Source: Euryarchaeota archaeon UBA106
GTDB lineage: Archaea; Thermoplasmatota; Poseidoniia; Poseidoniales; Thalassarchaeaceae
Assembly: GCA_002502365.1 (NCBI GenBank)
Contig: DAOJ01000034.1
Coordinates: 1 to 12,689, forward strand
Direction: 5' to 3'
Length of the DNA stretch: 12,689 nt
In this document: one piece after another, positions 6,432-12,103 of the stretch
Layout: each line of letters opens with the position of its first letter
Position numbering within the stretch: the first letter of the stretch is position 1
Notes under the pieces: model-generated
Told to the model about the DNA's origin: nothing
Seen by the model: only the letters and a program-made list of their open reading frames with translations
The model's database searches: none
Translations under genes and position numbers: made by a program

Positions 6432-7609
6432 TCTAATCTCACCCTTGGATCAACTACGCCGTAGAGAATATCTACAATAAGGTTCGACATTAGGAAAATA
6501 ATCGCAGTGATTAGTGTCACTCCCATCAACACAGAGTAATCTAAATTGATGATAGCATCAACTGCAACATTACCCATTCCATAGAATGCGAAAATGGATT
6601 CTGTAAGGACTGCGCCGCCTATTGCACCACCTATCGAAAAACCCAAAATTGTGAGTATTGGCACCAATGCATTTCTACAAGCATGAACGAGAATAACTCG
6701 AGATTCTGACAAGCCTTTGGCTCTAGCAGTTCGGACATAATCCTCATTCATAACTTCCAATAAACTTGCTCGCATGTAGCGTAACAAAGACCCAGCACTT
6801 GCAATACCAAGTGTGAATGAGGGCAAAACCAAATGAACTAAGGTGTCATTGAATAATTTTGAATTAGAAGAATAATCAGGATGAATATTTGCTAATGCTT
6901 CATCGGTTACAAACCAGCTGTCTACTAGATGGAAGCCAGTTCCACCTGAAGGATACCAAGAAGGATAACAGGCTATTCCAGAAATTGCAGTATCGCAAAG
7001 GCTTGAGGTACGATCAGGATAAGTTAGAGCAGTATCATGTCTTCCATAAATTGGCAGGCATCCGCCTTCTGTCCCAAAGATAGGGTCGCAAATACCTCCG
7101 ACATCCGGACCGGTTCCAAAGATTAATTGAAGCATCATCGCTAACCAAAATATTGGAAGCGAGACAAATGCGATTGCTAGAAAACGAGAAATGTGGTCAA
7201 AGACTTGGTCTTGCCAAACAGCACTAAGAATACCAAGTGTAATTCCAATTGGATAAGCCATCAATAATGCAAATAGAGCCATCTCCAAAGTTACAGGAGC
7301 AGCATCTCTAACAACCTCTGAAGTAGGCCTGTTATAGGTTGTAGAATCCCCCCAATCGCCTTCAGCTAAATTAACCAAATACAACCTAAATTGCTCTACA
7401 ACTGGCTCATCTAATCCTAATCGCTCCCTTTGAAGTTCAAGCATTGTTTTGCCAGTCACGGGGTCAACTAAGCCGCATCTTTCTCCGCACAAAATAGCAG
7501 CGGGATCTGCAGGGATAATCTGAGCTATTGAGAAAGTAAAAACTGTGACTCCAATCATCACAGGAATCAGAAGAATAATTCTTCTAACGATGAATTCACT
7601 AGTCTTCAT
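6428..7609 (-). CDS. dppB: Peptide ABC importer permease, DppB type, with Cys-containing insertion
   Basis: 393 residues from the ATG at 7609, whose FIVRRIILLIPVMIGVTVFT is a classic DppB/OppB first helix; a TTG at 7636 would add nine atypical residues. Family features include LGLDEPVVEQFRLYLVNLAEGDWG (64-87), the helices at about 105-130 and 143-165, the EAA loop (DYVRTARAKGLSESRV, 290-305), and the final helices ending VDILYGVVDPRVRLE. Usual length is 305-340; the excess is mainly residues 166-256, an external loop with four cysteines (174, 184, 205, 214) that could form two disulfides. The protein pairs with DppC as the membrane channel for peptides delivered by the upstream lipoprotein. 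It lies 176 bases after the binding-protein gene with a strong hairpin in between, and overlaps dppC by 4 bases. Confidence 0.93.
   Translation of the reverse strand: MKTSEFIVRRIILLIPVMIGVTVFTFSIAQIIPADPAAILCGERCGLVDPVTGKTMLELQRERLGLDEPVVEQFRLYLVNLAEGDWGDSTTYNRPTSEVVRDAAPVTLEMALFALLMAYPIGITLGILSAVWQDQVFDHISRFLAIAFVSLPIFWLAMMLQLIFGTGPDVGGICDPIFGTEGGCLPIYGRHDTALTYPDRTSSLCDTAISGIACYPSWYPSGGTGFHLVDSWFVTDEALANIHPDYSSNSKLFNDTLVHLVLPSFTLGIASAGSLLRYMRASLLEVMNEDYVRTARAKGLSESRVILVHACRNALVPILTILGFSIGGAIGGAVLTESIFAFYGMGNVAVDAIINLDYSVLMGVTLITAIIFLMSNLIVDILYGVVDPRVRLE
6438..6444 (-). promoter_or_regulatory. Shine-Dalgarno site for dppC
   Basis: GGGTGAG on the minus strand inside the end of dppB. Its GGTGA core lies 7 bases before the dppC ATG at 6431. 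Together with the ATGA overlap it indicates translational coupling of dppB and dppC. Confidence 0.5.
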
Positions 7610-7624
7610 GGAACTACACAACCG

Positions 7625-7655
7625 TATATCTCTCAATCATATTATGAAATAAATC
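7625..7655 (-). promoter_or_regulatory. Possible internal promoter before dppB
   Basis: The minus strand has two AT-rich boxes, GATTTATTTCATAAT (7655-7641) and GATATA (7630-7625), upstream of the dppB ATG. The first is centred about 41 bases away, giving a leader of about 15 bases if active. This would allow permease expression separate from the binding protein. The support is sequence only and weak. Confidence 0.3.
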
Positions 7656-7718
7656 ACTGTTGTGAACATATGCTTCCTTTCTTTCAATGCTTACGCCTGT
7701 TAATCATTCGAATTTTTT

Positions 7719-7748
7719 CCCCCGCGCCAGGGAATCCCGACGCGGGGG
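7719..7748. other. Strong GC hairpin between the binding-protein gene and dppB
   Basis: CCCCCGCG (7719-7726) pairs perfectly with CGCGGGGG (7741-7748). Inside the 14-base loop a further GGG/CCC pairing is possible. On the plus strand it is flanked by T-runs on both sides, so on the minus strand, which carries the genes, it is followed by A6 rather than U. It is therefore not a standard intrinsic terminator for the operon. More likely it is an mRNA 3'-end stabiliser or partial barrier that keeps binding-protein transcript more abundant than permease transcript. Confidence 0.6.
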
Positions 7749-7784
7749 TTTTCGTAAATCAGAAATTAATTCTGGTTTCAATTA

Positions 7785-10052
7785 TCAGCATTCGCCGACG
7801 TATGATCCGGAGACCTTCGCCAACTTATCCCAGTTGAAGAAATAGTCTCCACCAATTGCATCGTATGCAGGTGGGCACATGTGGTCAGCACCGACTCCTA
7901 CACCAGCATACTGGCCTAGTAGAGCCATTGTTGGTGAGGTGACCCAGAGGTCGTATGCATCTGCATACAATTGCTCTCGAGCATCCGAGTCTTGTTCCTT
8001 CCTAGCATTTAGCAGAATTTCGTCCAATGCATCATTCTCGAAGTAACCGTGGTAGGCGTCTCCACCGATGTCAGCGCTTCCTGCGAATGGTGACCAGTAG
8101 TTATCTGGGTCCAAGTAGTCAGGTCCCCAGCCGATTACCCAAAGGTCCCACTTTCCATAGATGTAGTTGTCAATCACAGTTGCCCAAGGCTGATCTGCGT
8201 TGTCGTTTGCTATTCCAATCGACTCTAGGGCAGGTCCCCAAAGTTGAGCGACTGCGATTCTTTGGTCGTTACCTGTGTTTGTTAGAATTCTCAACAAGTT
8301 AGGTAGGCGGCACTCATCACCATCACGGTCTGCCTCTGCAACAACTGTTGGTGCTTCGGTTAGAGTAAGTGAAGCACAATCGTATTGGCGGATGAATCCT
8401 GCATCATCGAGGATTGTTTCTGCGTATGCGAGGTCGTAGGTGAACACTTCGTACTGAGTATCATCGTAAGGGAATCCAGTTGGAATTGGACCGTAAATTG
8501 GTATCAATTCACCCTTGTATGCTTCAGTGTGGATTGTGTCATAGTCTAAGGTGTAGCTCAATGCTTGTCTTACAGCAGAGATGCTTAGTACGTTACAATC
8601 GTTGGTTCCATTGTTGTTACAGTCGTGATTCTTGATGTAATCTGCTTCTCCATCGGCCATGTCTGCCTTTGGCTTGAAGTTGTATGGAACGTTCACAACA
8701 CTGTATGTCTGGCGGTAAGTGCAGCGGAAGCCATCCTTACCATTTGCATTTGGAAGATCTTCCATGTTGTTACAGAATTCAGTCTTCTGAGCAGATGGGA
8801 TGTATGCTCGGTCGACTTCACCGTCTTGTAGAGCAAGTACACGTGTCTGGGTCTCTTCAACTAGGTCGACAACAACTCTGTTGATGTTGAAGTCAGACTC
8901 TTCCCAGTACATCCAGTTTGGCTCCATTACCAAGCGAGTACCACGAGCCCATTGGGAGACCATGTAGGCGTTTGTTCCAGCGCCAACCTGTGCCTCATCC
9001 ATGAATTCATGACAGAAATCGTCGGAAGACTCGTCAACATCTGTTGTGTTTACGTCATCTTCTACAATTACTCTGTTAGCTTCACATAGAGCTGAGTTGA
9101 TTACAGATCCGACAGTGTATGCGATTGTTGCTACGAATGCAGCAGATGGGTCGTAAATTTCTACAGAGAATGAATAATCATCGATAACATTCAATCTCTC
9201 GCCACCCCAATCATCGTGGTTGCCATCTGCGTCGTTACAGTCGAAAGACTGAGTTAGAATCCAGTTGACTCCGGAGGATGGTGCACCCATTCCAATAACA
9301 CGGCACCATGAGTATACTGCATCAGTAGAGGTCATGTGATCTCCGTTGCTAAAGTATACATCATCACGTAGGTCGAAAGTGTAGGTTAATCCATCAGCAC
9401 TGACACTGTGTCCAGTCGCCAATCGTGGAACGATTATCGAACCACCATCACCATCTCCCTCGTATCGGTATAGTGTGTCATAAACGTTGGAAATAACATC
9501 TCCAGACGCTGAATCATAAGCGTCTGCAGGATCGTGAGTGTCTGCCTCACCAATCGTCATGTCTGTCATTTCACACGGGTTGTTCGTACCCAAGTCACGG
9601 CACTTTCGTGATACAGATAGGTTGTACCATGCATCGGAGAATGCCATTTCTCCACTGGCGTATGCGGCCATAATGTCTCCCTGAGCCATACCATAGTCGC
9701 ATGAGCCGTCGTCTTCCTCAGCTGCGGAATTGTAGTTATTCGCAGCTTCGTCCATACAACCCATTACGGTATCAGGCATGGTGCAGGATCCATCATCACG
9801 GGTCGCAGCCGAGTTGTAGTTTGTTGCAGCAGGGTTGGTGCAACCATCTACAGGCTCGAAGCCCGGATCATATTCACAAGATCCATCGTCCTTTGTGGCT
9901 TCAGAATTGTAGTTATTGGCGTCTGCATAAGTGCATCCCAATATTTCCACAACGTCATCACCATCATCATCATCATCTCCGCCGAGACATCCGGCAAGAG
10001 CTGACGCAATCATCAGCGTACACATCAATAAGGCTCTCATTTTAGAGTCCAT
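7785..10052 (-). CDS. dppA: Peptide-binding lipoprotein (SBP_bac_5/DppA family) with N-terminal Cys-rich repeats
   Basis: 755 residues, longer than the usual 500-600. A lipoprotein signal (MRALLMCTLMIASALAGC) has its lipobox LAGC at 19-22, so Cys22 is probably lipidated and the protein held on the outer face of the membrane. An Asp-rich linker (26-33) is followed by three NYN...DDGSC repeats (about 39-61, 70-92, 98-120). The SBP_bac_5 domain fills the rest, recognisable from DPADAYDSASGDVISNVYDT (174-193), a middle region near 490-560 (SAVRQALSYTLDYD), and WDLWVIGWGPDYLDPDNYW (635-653). It should capture peptides and pass them to DppBC. The domain has about 14 cysteines and Asp/Asn-rich loops suited to an oxidising, calcium-rich exterior. 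The ATG at 10052 is chosen over that at 10040 because a TATA box lies about 27 bases upstream, giving a leaderless mRNA. A substrate other than peptides is possible. Confidence 0.92.
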   Translation of the reverse strand: MDSKMRALLMCTLMIASALAGCLGGDDDDDGDDVVEILGCTYADANNYNSEATKDDGSCEYDPGFEPVDGCTNPAATNYNSAATRDDGSCTMPDTVMGCMDEAANNYNSAAEEDDGSCDYGMAQGDIMAAYASGEMAFSDAWYNLSVSRKCRDLGTNNPCEMTDMTIGEADTHDPADAYDSASGDVISNVYDTLYRYEGDGDGGSIIVPRLATGHSVSADGLTYTFDLRDDVYFSNGDHMTSTDAVYSWCRVIGMGAPSSGVNWILTQSFDCNDADGNHDDWGGERLNVIDDYSFSVEIYDPSAAFVATIAYTVGSVINSALCEANRVIVEDDVNTTDVDESSDDFCHEFMDEAQVGAGTNAYMVSQWARGTRLVMEPNWMYWEESDFNINRVVVDLVEETQTRVLALQDGEVDRAYIPSAQKTEFCNNMEDLPNANGKDGFRCTYRQTYSVVNVPYNFKPKADMADGEADYIKNHDCNNNGTNDCNVLSISAVRQALSYTLDYDTIHTEAYKGELIPIYGPIPTGFPYDDTQYEVFTYDLAYAETILDDAGFIRQYDCASLTLTEAPTVVAEADRDGDECRLPNLLRILTNTGNDQRIAVAQLWGPALESIGIANDNADQPWATVIDNYIYGKWDLWVIGWGPDYLDPDNYWSPFAGSADIGGDAYHGYFENDALDEILLNARKEQDSDAREQLYADAYDLWVTSPTMALLGQYAGVGVGADHMCPPAYDAIGGDYFFNWDKLAKVSGSYVGEC
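9693..9938 (-). repeat. Three coding repeats of the C...A.NYNS.A..DDGSC type
   Basis: Three units of about 23 residues lie between the lipobox and the binding domain, joined by short linkers. Each has Cys near its start, A.NYNSxA in the middle and DDGSC near its end (Cys pairs at residues 40/59, 71/90 and 99/118). This unit is common in surface proteins of marine bacteria and in marine metagenomes; its role is not known. One disulfide per unit and calcium binding by the DDG turn are inference. Confidence 0.8.
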
Positions 10053-10074
10053 CCTCGGAATGGAGTCTATGGTT

Positions 10075-10083
10075 CATATATAG
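10075..10083 (-). promoter_or_regulatory. TATA box of the binding-protein gene (leaderless)
   Basis: The minus strand reads CTATATATG, centred about 27 bases before the ATG at 10052. This is the best TATA match in the window, at the spacing that places transcription start on the start codon. Confidence 0.65.
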
Positions 10084-10128
10084 TCTATCCCTTTATTGAG
10101 CGTCAAAACCGAGTTTTGCTAATTAAGC

Positions 10129-10150
10129 ATTATAAATAACACCTAGTGTT
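10129..10150 (-). promoter_or_regulatory. Second TATA-like box with adjoining inverted repeat
   Basis: The minus strand reads TTATTTATAATG (10140-10129). Directly upstream, and overlapping it by 3 bases, is the inverted repeat AACAC-N3-GTGTT (10138-10150). If active it would start transcription near 10108, giving the binding-protein mRNA a leader of about 55 bases and a site for control. No plus-strand gene fits it. Confidence 0.3.
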
Positions 10151-10189
10151 TGTTAAATCTCTGCTTGAAAATTAATAATTTCAACGGCG

Positions 10190-10213
10190 AAAAACATAGT
10201 TTTTGGTTAAAAA
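10190..10213 (-). terminator. U-tract terminator of tRNA-Ala
   Basis: Downstream of tRNA-Ala, the minus strand has two runs of five T (10213-10209 and 10194-10190). Archaeal RNA polymerase commonly stops at such U-runs without a hairpin. Confidence 0.45.
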
Positions 10214-10225
10214 TAATTGAAATTA

Positions 10226-10302
10226 TGGTGGACGTGCCGAGATTTGAACTCGGGGCCTCTTCCATGCCAAGGAAGCGCGCTTCCAAGCTGCGCCACACGC
10301 CC
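10226..10302 (-). tRNA. tRNA-Ala (anticodon GGC), CCA encoded
   Basis: All four arms fold. The acceptor GGGCGTG pairs with CACGTCC and contains the G3:U70 pair that marks alanine tRNAs. The D stem is GCGC/GCGC, the anticodon stem CTTCC/GGAAG with loop TTGGCAT (anticodon GGC), and the T stem CCGAG/CTCGG with loop TTCAAAT. The discriminator is A and CCA is encoded (10228-10226). There is no intron. The mature part is 74 bases plus CCA. A TATA-like box lies about 28 bases upstream. Confidence 0.96.
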
Positions 10303-10325
10303 AGTGAGATTCCGACCTGCGACGG

Positions 10326-10335
10326 CCATTTAAGG
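10326..10335. promoter_or_regulatory. Shared TATA-like box for tRNA-Ala and the SprT-like gene
   Basis: CCATTTAAGG reads CCTTAAATGG on the other strand, so it is nearly symmetric. Its centre is about 28 bases from the tRNA-Ala 5' end and about 26 from the ATG of the divergent SprT-like gene. Both distances suit an archaeal TATA box, implying one element may serve both directions. Confidence 0.5.
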
Positions 10336-10355
10336 AGAACTGAGCAGGACAGGCT

Positions 10356-10904
10356 ATGAGTGGAGGGGGCATGGCTGCAAGTCCGAATGGGCCCCCCAAT
10401 CTGCCTGAGGGAATACTCGAAGAATTAACCTCAAGATTAACTCGTGATGAGGCGCCATTCCTTCGTTACCTTGCTAAAGAATTATCATTACAATGGGCCG
10501 ATTCTTCTGAAAATAGATTGGGGTACACTCGGTTCGAATATGATCATCATGAATTGTTTAGAAGGAGACGATTGAGAGGTTCCCCAGGACCGATTACAAT
10601 TGCCCTTCATCCTCGATTGAAAGATGATGAAAAATTGTATTTGCACACACTTGTTCACGAATTACTTCATGCTGCTGGGTTAGTAGATCATGGAAATAGA
10701 CACCAGGAGTTAGTACACCAGATTGCTCCTGCTCCAAAATTGTCCGAATCGGTTGTTTTGAGGAGCATGAGAGAAGAAGTACTTGCAGGATTGCCAGAAC
10801 AATCTTGGATTTGTGGGGAGTGTGGCCATACTTGGGAAAGAAGAAGAGTCTCATTACCTCAACGATGTCCTAAGTGTGCCCGTCCTTTCAGCGTTCGAAA
10901 ATGA
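10356..10904 (+). CDS. SprT-like zinc metalloprotease
   Basis: 182 residues, cytosolic. The catalytic zinc site is HELLH (101-105) followed by DHGNRHQ (111-117), where His116 is the likely third ligand and Glu102 the general base. A C-terminal zinc ribbon has CGEC (153-156) and CPKC (171-174). This arrangement of HExxH, GH-type third ligand and terminal zinc ribbon is that of the SprT family; the eukaryotic member Spartan degrades proteins crosslinked to DNA. DNA repair proteolysis is thus a fair guess, but archaeal members are poorly studied. The N-terminus (residues 1-20) is Gly/Pro-rich and probably disordered. The ATG at 10356 is chosen because the shared TATA-like box is about 26 bases upstream, fitting a leaderless mRNA; an ATG five codons later is possible. 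Confidence 0.82.
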   Translation: MSGGGMAASPNGPPNLPEGILEELTSRLTRDEAPFLRYLAKELSLQWADSSENRLGYTRFEYDHHELFRRRRLRGSPGPITIALHPRLKDDEKLYLHTLVHELLHAAGLVDHGNRHQELVHQIAPAPKLSESVVLRSMREEVLAGLPEQSWICGECGHTWERRRVSLPQRCPKCARPFSVRK

Positions 10905-10935
10905 ATTAGAAGTTGAATAGGCTGGCAAAACCACC

Positions 10936-10959
10936 ATGAACTCATTACCTCCAAGGTAA
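10936..10959 (+). other. Possible leader peptide (MNSLPPR) with hairpin at its end
   Basis: A seven-codon open frame ends 4 bases before the ATG of the downstream membrane-protein gene. Its last codons form a perfect hairpin, TTACCT-CCA-AGGTAA (10945-10959), which holds the only SD-like bases (AGGT) for that gene. Coding is uncertain; the hairpin is certain as sequence. No convincing TATA box was found for it. Confidence 0.25.
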
Positions 10960-10963
10960 CCCC

Positions 10964-11701
10964 ATGGCCTGGCCGCCAACTCCAGAAGAGGTATCCACTT
11001 GGATTGATGGTTTCATCGCAGAAACCTTTCCTACCTTGATGGCGATTATTGCTATTGCAGCATATTCAGGTTTTGTTTTCATGTTCTACCGATTATTGGC
11101 TAGGCGCGATATCTTAAATCTTGATTTGAGCAAATATGACCAATCTATGGGAGGAAGAATTCGTGCATTTTTCAAGACTGGGGCTTGGTTGATTCAATAT
11201 GCTTTGGCAATCCCAATTCTTATTGCATTCTGGACAGTTGTAATGGCTGTAATTCTAACCTTGTTAGCAGATGGTAATGACCATGCAAGAAATGCCCTTA
11301 TCGCAACATCTGTGGTTGGCTCAGTACGAATTCTTTCCTATTGGACTGAGGATTTGTCTCGAGATGTTGCTAAGATGCTACCCTTCGCAGTTCTAGGTGT
11401 ATTCTTGGTAGGATCAACTTCAGTTGAATTTAATGAATTTGAAGAACTCATCGAAAATCGTACAGAATTGGCAAAGTCTTACCTCAACAGTCTAATTTTA
11501 CTTTCAATACTAGAAACCATATTGAGGATTTATCATGGATTGAGAGAATTGATTGGTGGACAGCGAAGAGTGAATAAGAAATTAAAGAAAATCGCTAAGG
11601 TAACAGGTCGCTCGAAATCCGAAATTCGCGAAGACATGTTAGATGATGGAATTCTGAATTATAGTACAGATACAGATGATGAAGAGGATTCGACAGCCTG
11701 A
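10964..11701 (+). CDS. Four-helix membrane protein, function unknown
   Basis: 245 residues, not recognised. Predicted membrane helices lie near residues 22-46, 75-101, 111-127 and 137-153. A further hydrophobic or amphipathic helix follows at about 170-190. After it comes a strongly basic stretch (RRVNKKLKKIAKVTGRSKSE, 201-220) and an acidic tail (STDTDDEEDS). The basic part should be cytoplasmic. The segment around TGRSKSEIREDML recalls the helical part of ribbon-helix-helix proteins, but this is too short to support DNA binding. The ATG is preceded at 4 bases by a hairpin that contains the weak SD-like AGGT. The gene follows the SprT-like gene by 59 bases on the same strand and may be cotranscribed with it. 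It ends 66 bases before tRNA-Arg. Confidence 0.75.
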   Translation: MAWPPTPEEVSTWIDGFIAETFPTLMAIIAIAAYSGFVFMFYRLLARRDILNLDLSKYDQSMGGRIRAFFKTGAWLIQYALAIPILIAFWTVVMAVILTLLADGNDHARNALIATSVVGSVRILSYWTEDLSRDVAKMLPFAVLGVFLVGSTSVEFNEFEELIENRTELAKSYLNSLILLSILETILRIYHGLRELIGGQRRVNKKLKKIAKVTGRSKSEIREDMLDDGILNYSTDTDDEEDSTA

Positions 11702-11767
11702 TTGATTGAGAAAATCACTACCATTCGAGGTGCAGGTTTCACAAAGGGGAAGTCCCGCGCTAGGGTC

Positions 11768-11844
11768 GGGTGCGTGGTGTAGTCTGGATATCATGCTGGC
11801 CTTCTAAGCCGGTGACCCGGGTTCGAATCCTGGCGCGCCCACCA
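11768..11844 (+). tRNA. tRNA-Arg (anticodon TCT), CCA encoded
   Basis: The acceptor GGGTGCG pairs with CGCGCCC (one T:G pair). The anticodon stem CTGGC/GCCGG has loop CTTCTAA (anticodon TCT, reading AGA). The T arm is CCGGG-TTCGAAT-CCTGG. The D stem has three pairs plus one mismatch. The discriminator is A and CCA is encoded at 11842-11844. There is no intron; 74 bases plus CCA. No clear TATA box was found at the expected distance; the best candidate is the weak TTTCACAAAG at 11737-11746. Confidence 0.95.
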
Positions 11845-11850
11845 CCATTT

Positions 11851-11872
11851 CCATGCTCCTAGTCCCGCATGG
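11851..11872 (+). other. Hairpin just downstream of tRNA-Arg
   Basis: CCATGC (11851-11856) and GCATGG (11867-11872) form a perfect 6-base stem with a 10-base loop, 6 bases after the tRNA CCA. No U-run follows. It may be a processing or weak termination signal, or part of a tRNA-Arg/eL41 joint transcript. Confidence 0.35.
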
Positions 11873-11886
11873 ATTCACCGTTTACA

Positions 11887-11895
11887 TCAAATACA
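11887..11895 (+). promoter_or_regulatory. Candidate TATA-like box for eL41
   Basis: TCAAATACA is centred about 26 bases before the eL41 ATG at 11917, the same spacing as the other leaderless promoters in the window. The match to a TATA box is poor, so it is tentative; cotranscription with tRNA-Arg is the alternative. Confidence 0.3.
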
Positions 11896-11916
11896 CCCAG
11901 CAGGTCGGCGCGCTGC

Positions 11917-12024
11917 ATGAAGCGAGGTTCCCGTGCGTGGAAGAAGGCTGGAAACCAACGCTGGAAGTGGCGAAAGAAGAAGCTACGAAGGCGAAAGGCT
12001 GCTAGAAAGCAAGCTCGTCAGTGA
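11917..12024 (+). CDS. rpl41e: Large-subunit ribosomal protein eL41
   Basis: 35 codons, easily missed because of its size. The product begins MKRGSRAWKKAGNQRWKWRK and continues with KKLRRRKAARKQARQ, so about half its residues are Arg or Lys. From memory of the family, archaeal eL41 such as that of Pyrococcus has the same MKR..R.WKK.G..RWKW.KK..RR.K pattern. It is a single basic helix bound to rRNA, found in archaea and eukaryotes but not bacteria, so it also supports the domain assignment. An in-frame ATG at 11869 would add 16 residues unlike the family, so 11917 is preferred. It lies 72 bases after tRNA-Arg and 54 before the convergent gene end. Confidence 0.88.
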   Translation: MKRGSRAWKKAGNQRWKWRKKKLRRRKAARKQARQ

Positions 12025-12028
12025 ATAG

Positions 12029-12044
12029 AACTCTCGATTGAGTT
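12029..12044 (+). other. Weak stem-loop after eL41
   Basis: AACTC and GAGTT form a 5-base stem with a 6-base loop, 4 bases after the eL41 stop. It is weak as a terminator because no U-run follows. Confidence 0.25.
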
Positions 12045-12071
12045 GTATCTAGACTCAAGTCAGAAATTGTA

Positions 12072-12103
12072 TGATGGTTCAGACACCTTCGTCAGAACCA
12101 TCA
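12072..12103. terminator. Long hairpin spanning the stop codon of the convergent gene
   Basis: TGATGGTTC (12072-12080) pairs perfectly with GAACCATCA (12095-12103). After an A:A mismatch, GAC/GTC can extend it by three pairs around a 6-base loop. It covers the last codons and stop of the zinc-ribbon gene on the minus strand and lies downstream of eL41 on the plus strand, so it could end both transcripts. There is no strong U-run on either side, so termination is inferred. Confidence 0.4.

Noticed and set aside
7719..7748. Hairpin as a standard intrinsic terminator of the peptide-transport operon
   Set aside because: On the gene strand it is followed by A6 rather than U, so the usual U-run is absent. 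It was kept as an unassigned structural element.
9701..10045. Plus-strand open frame with a run of histidines
   Set aside because: The His run is the complement of the Asp codons in the lipoprotein linker, and the frame is antisense to the Cys-rich repeats. There is no sign that it is a gene.
10150..10359. Plus-strand open frame of 69 codons
   Set aside because: It runs through tRNA-Ala on the opposite strand; the VPRFELG...MPRKRASK product is a typical tRNA shadow.
11638..11701. Ribbon-helix-helix DNA-binding domain at the end of the four-helix membrane protein
   Set aside because: Only a short TGRSKSEIREDML resemblance; no preceding strand or second helix of the right length, and the tail is acidic.
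11869..11916. Upstream in-frame ATG for eL41
   Set aside because: It would add 16 Ser/Pro/Arg-rich residues that do not fit the family start MKR, and it overlaps the hairpin after tRNA-Arg.
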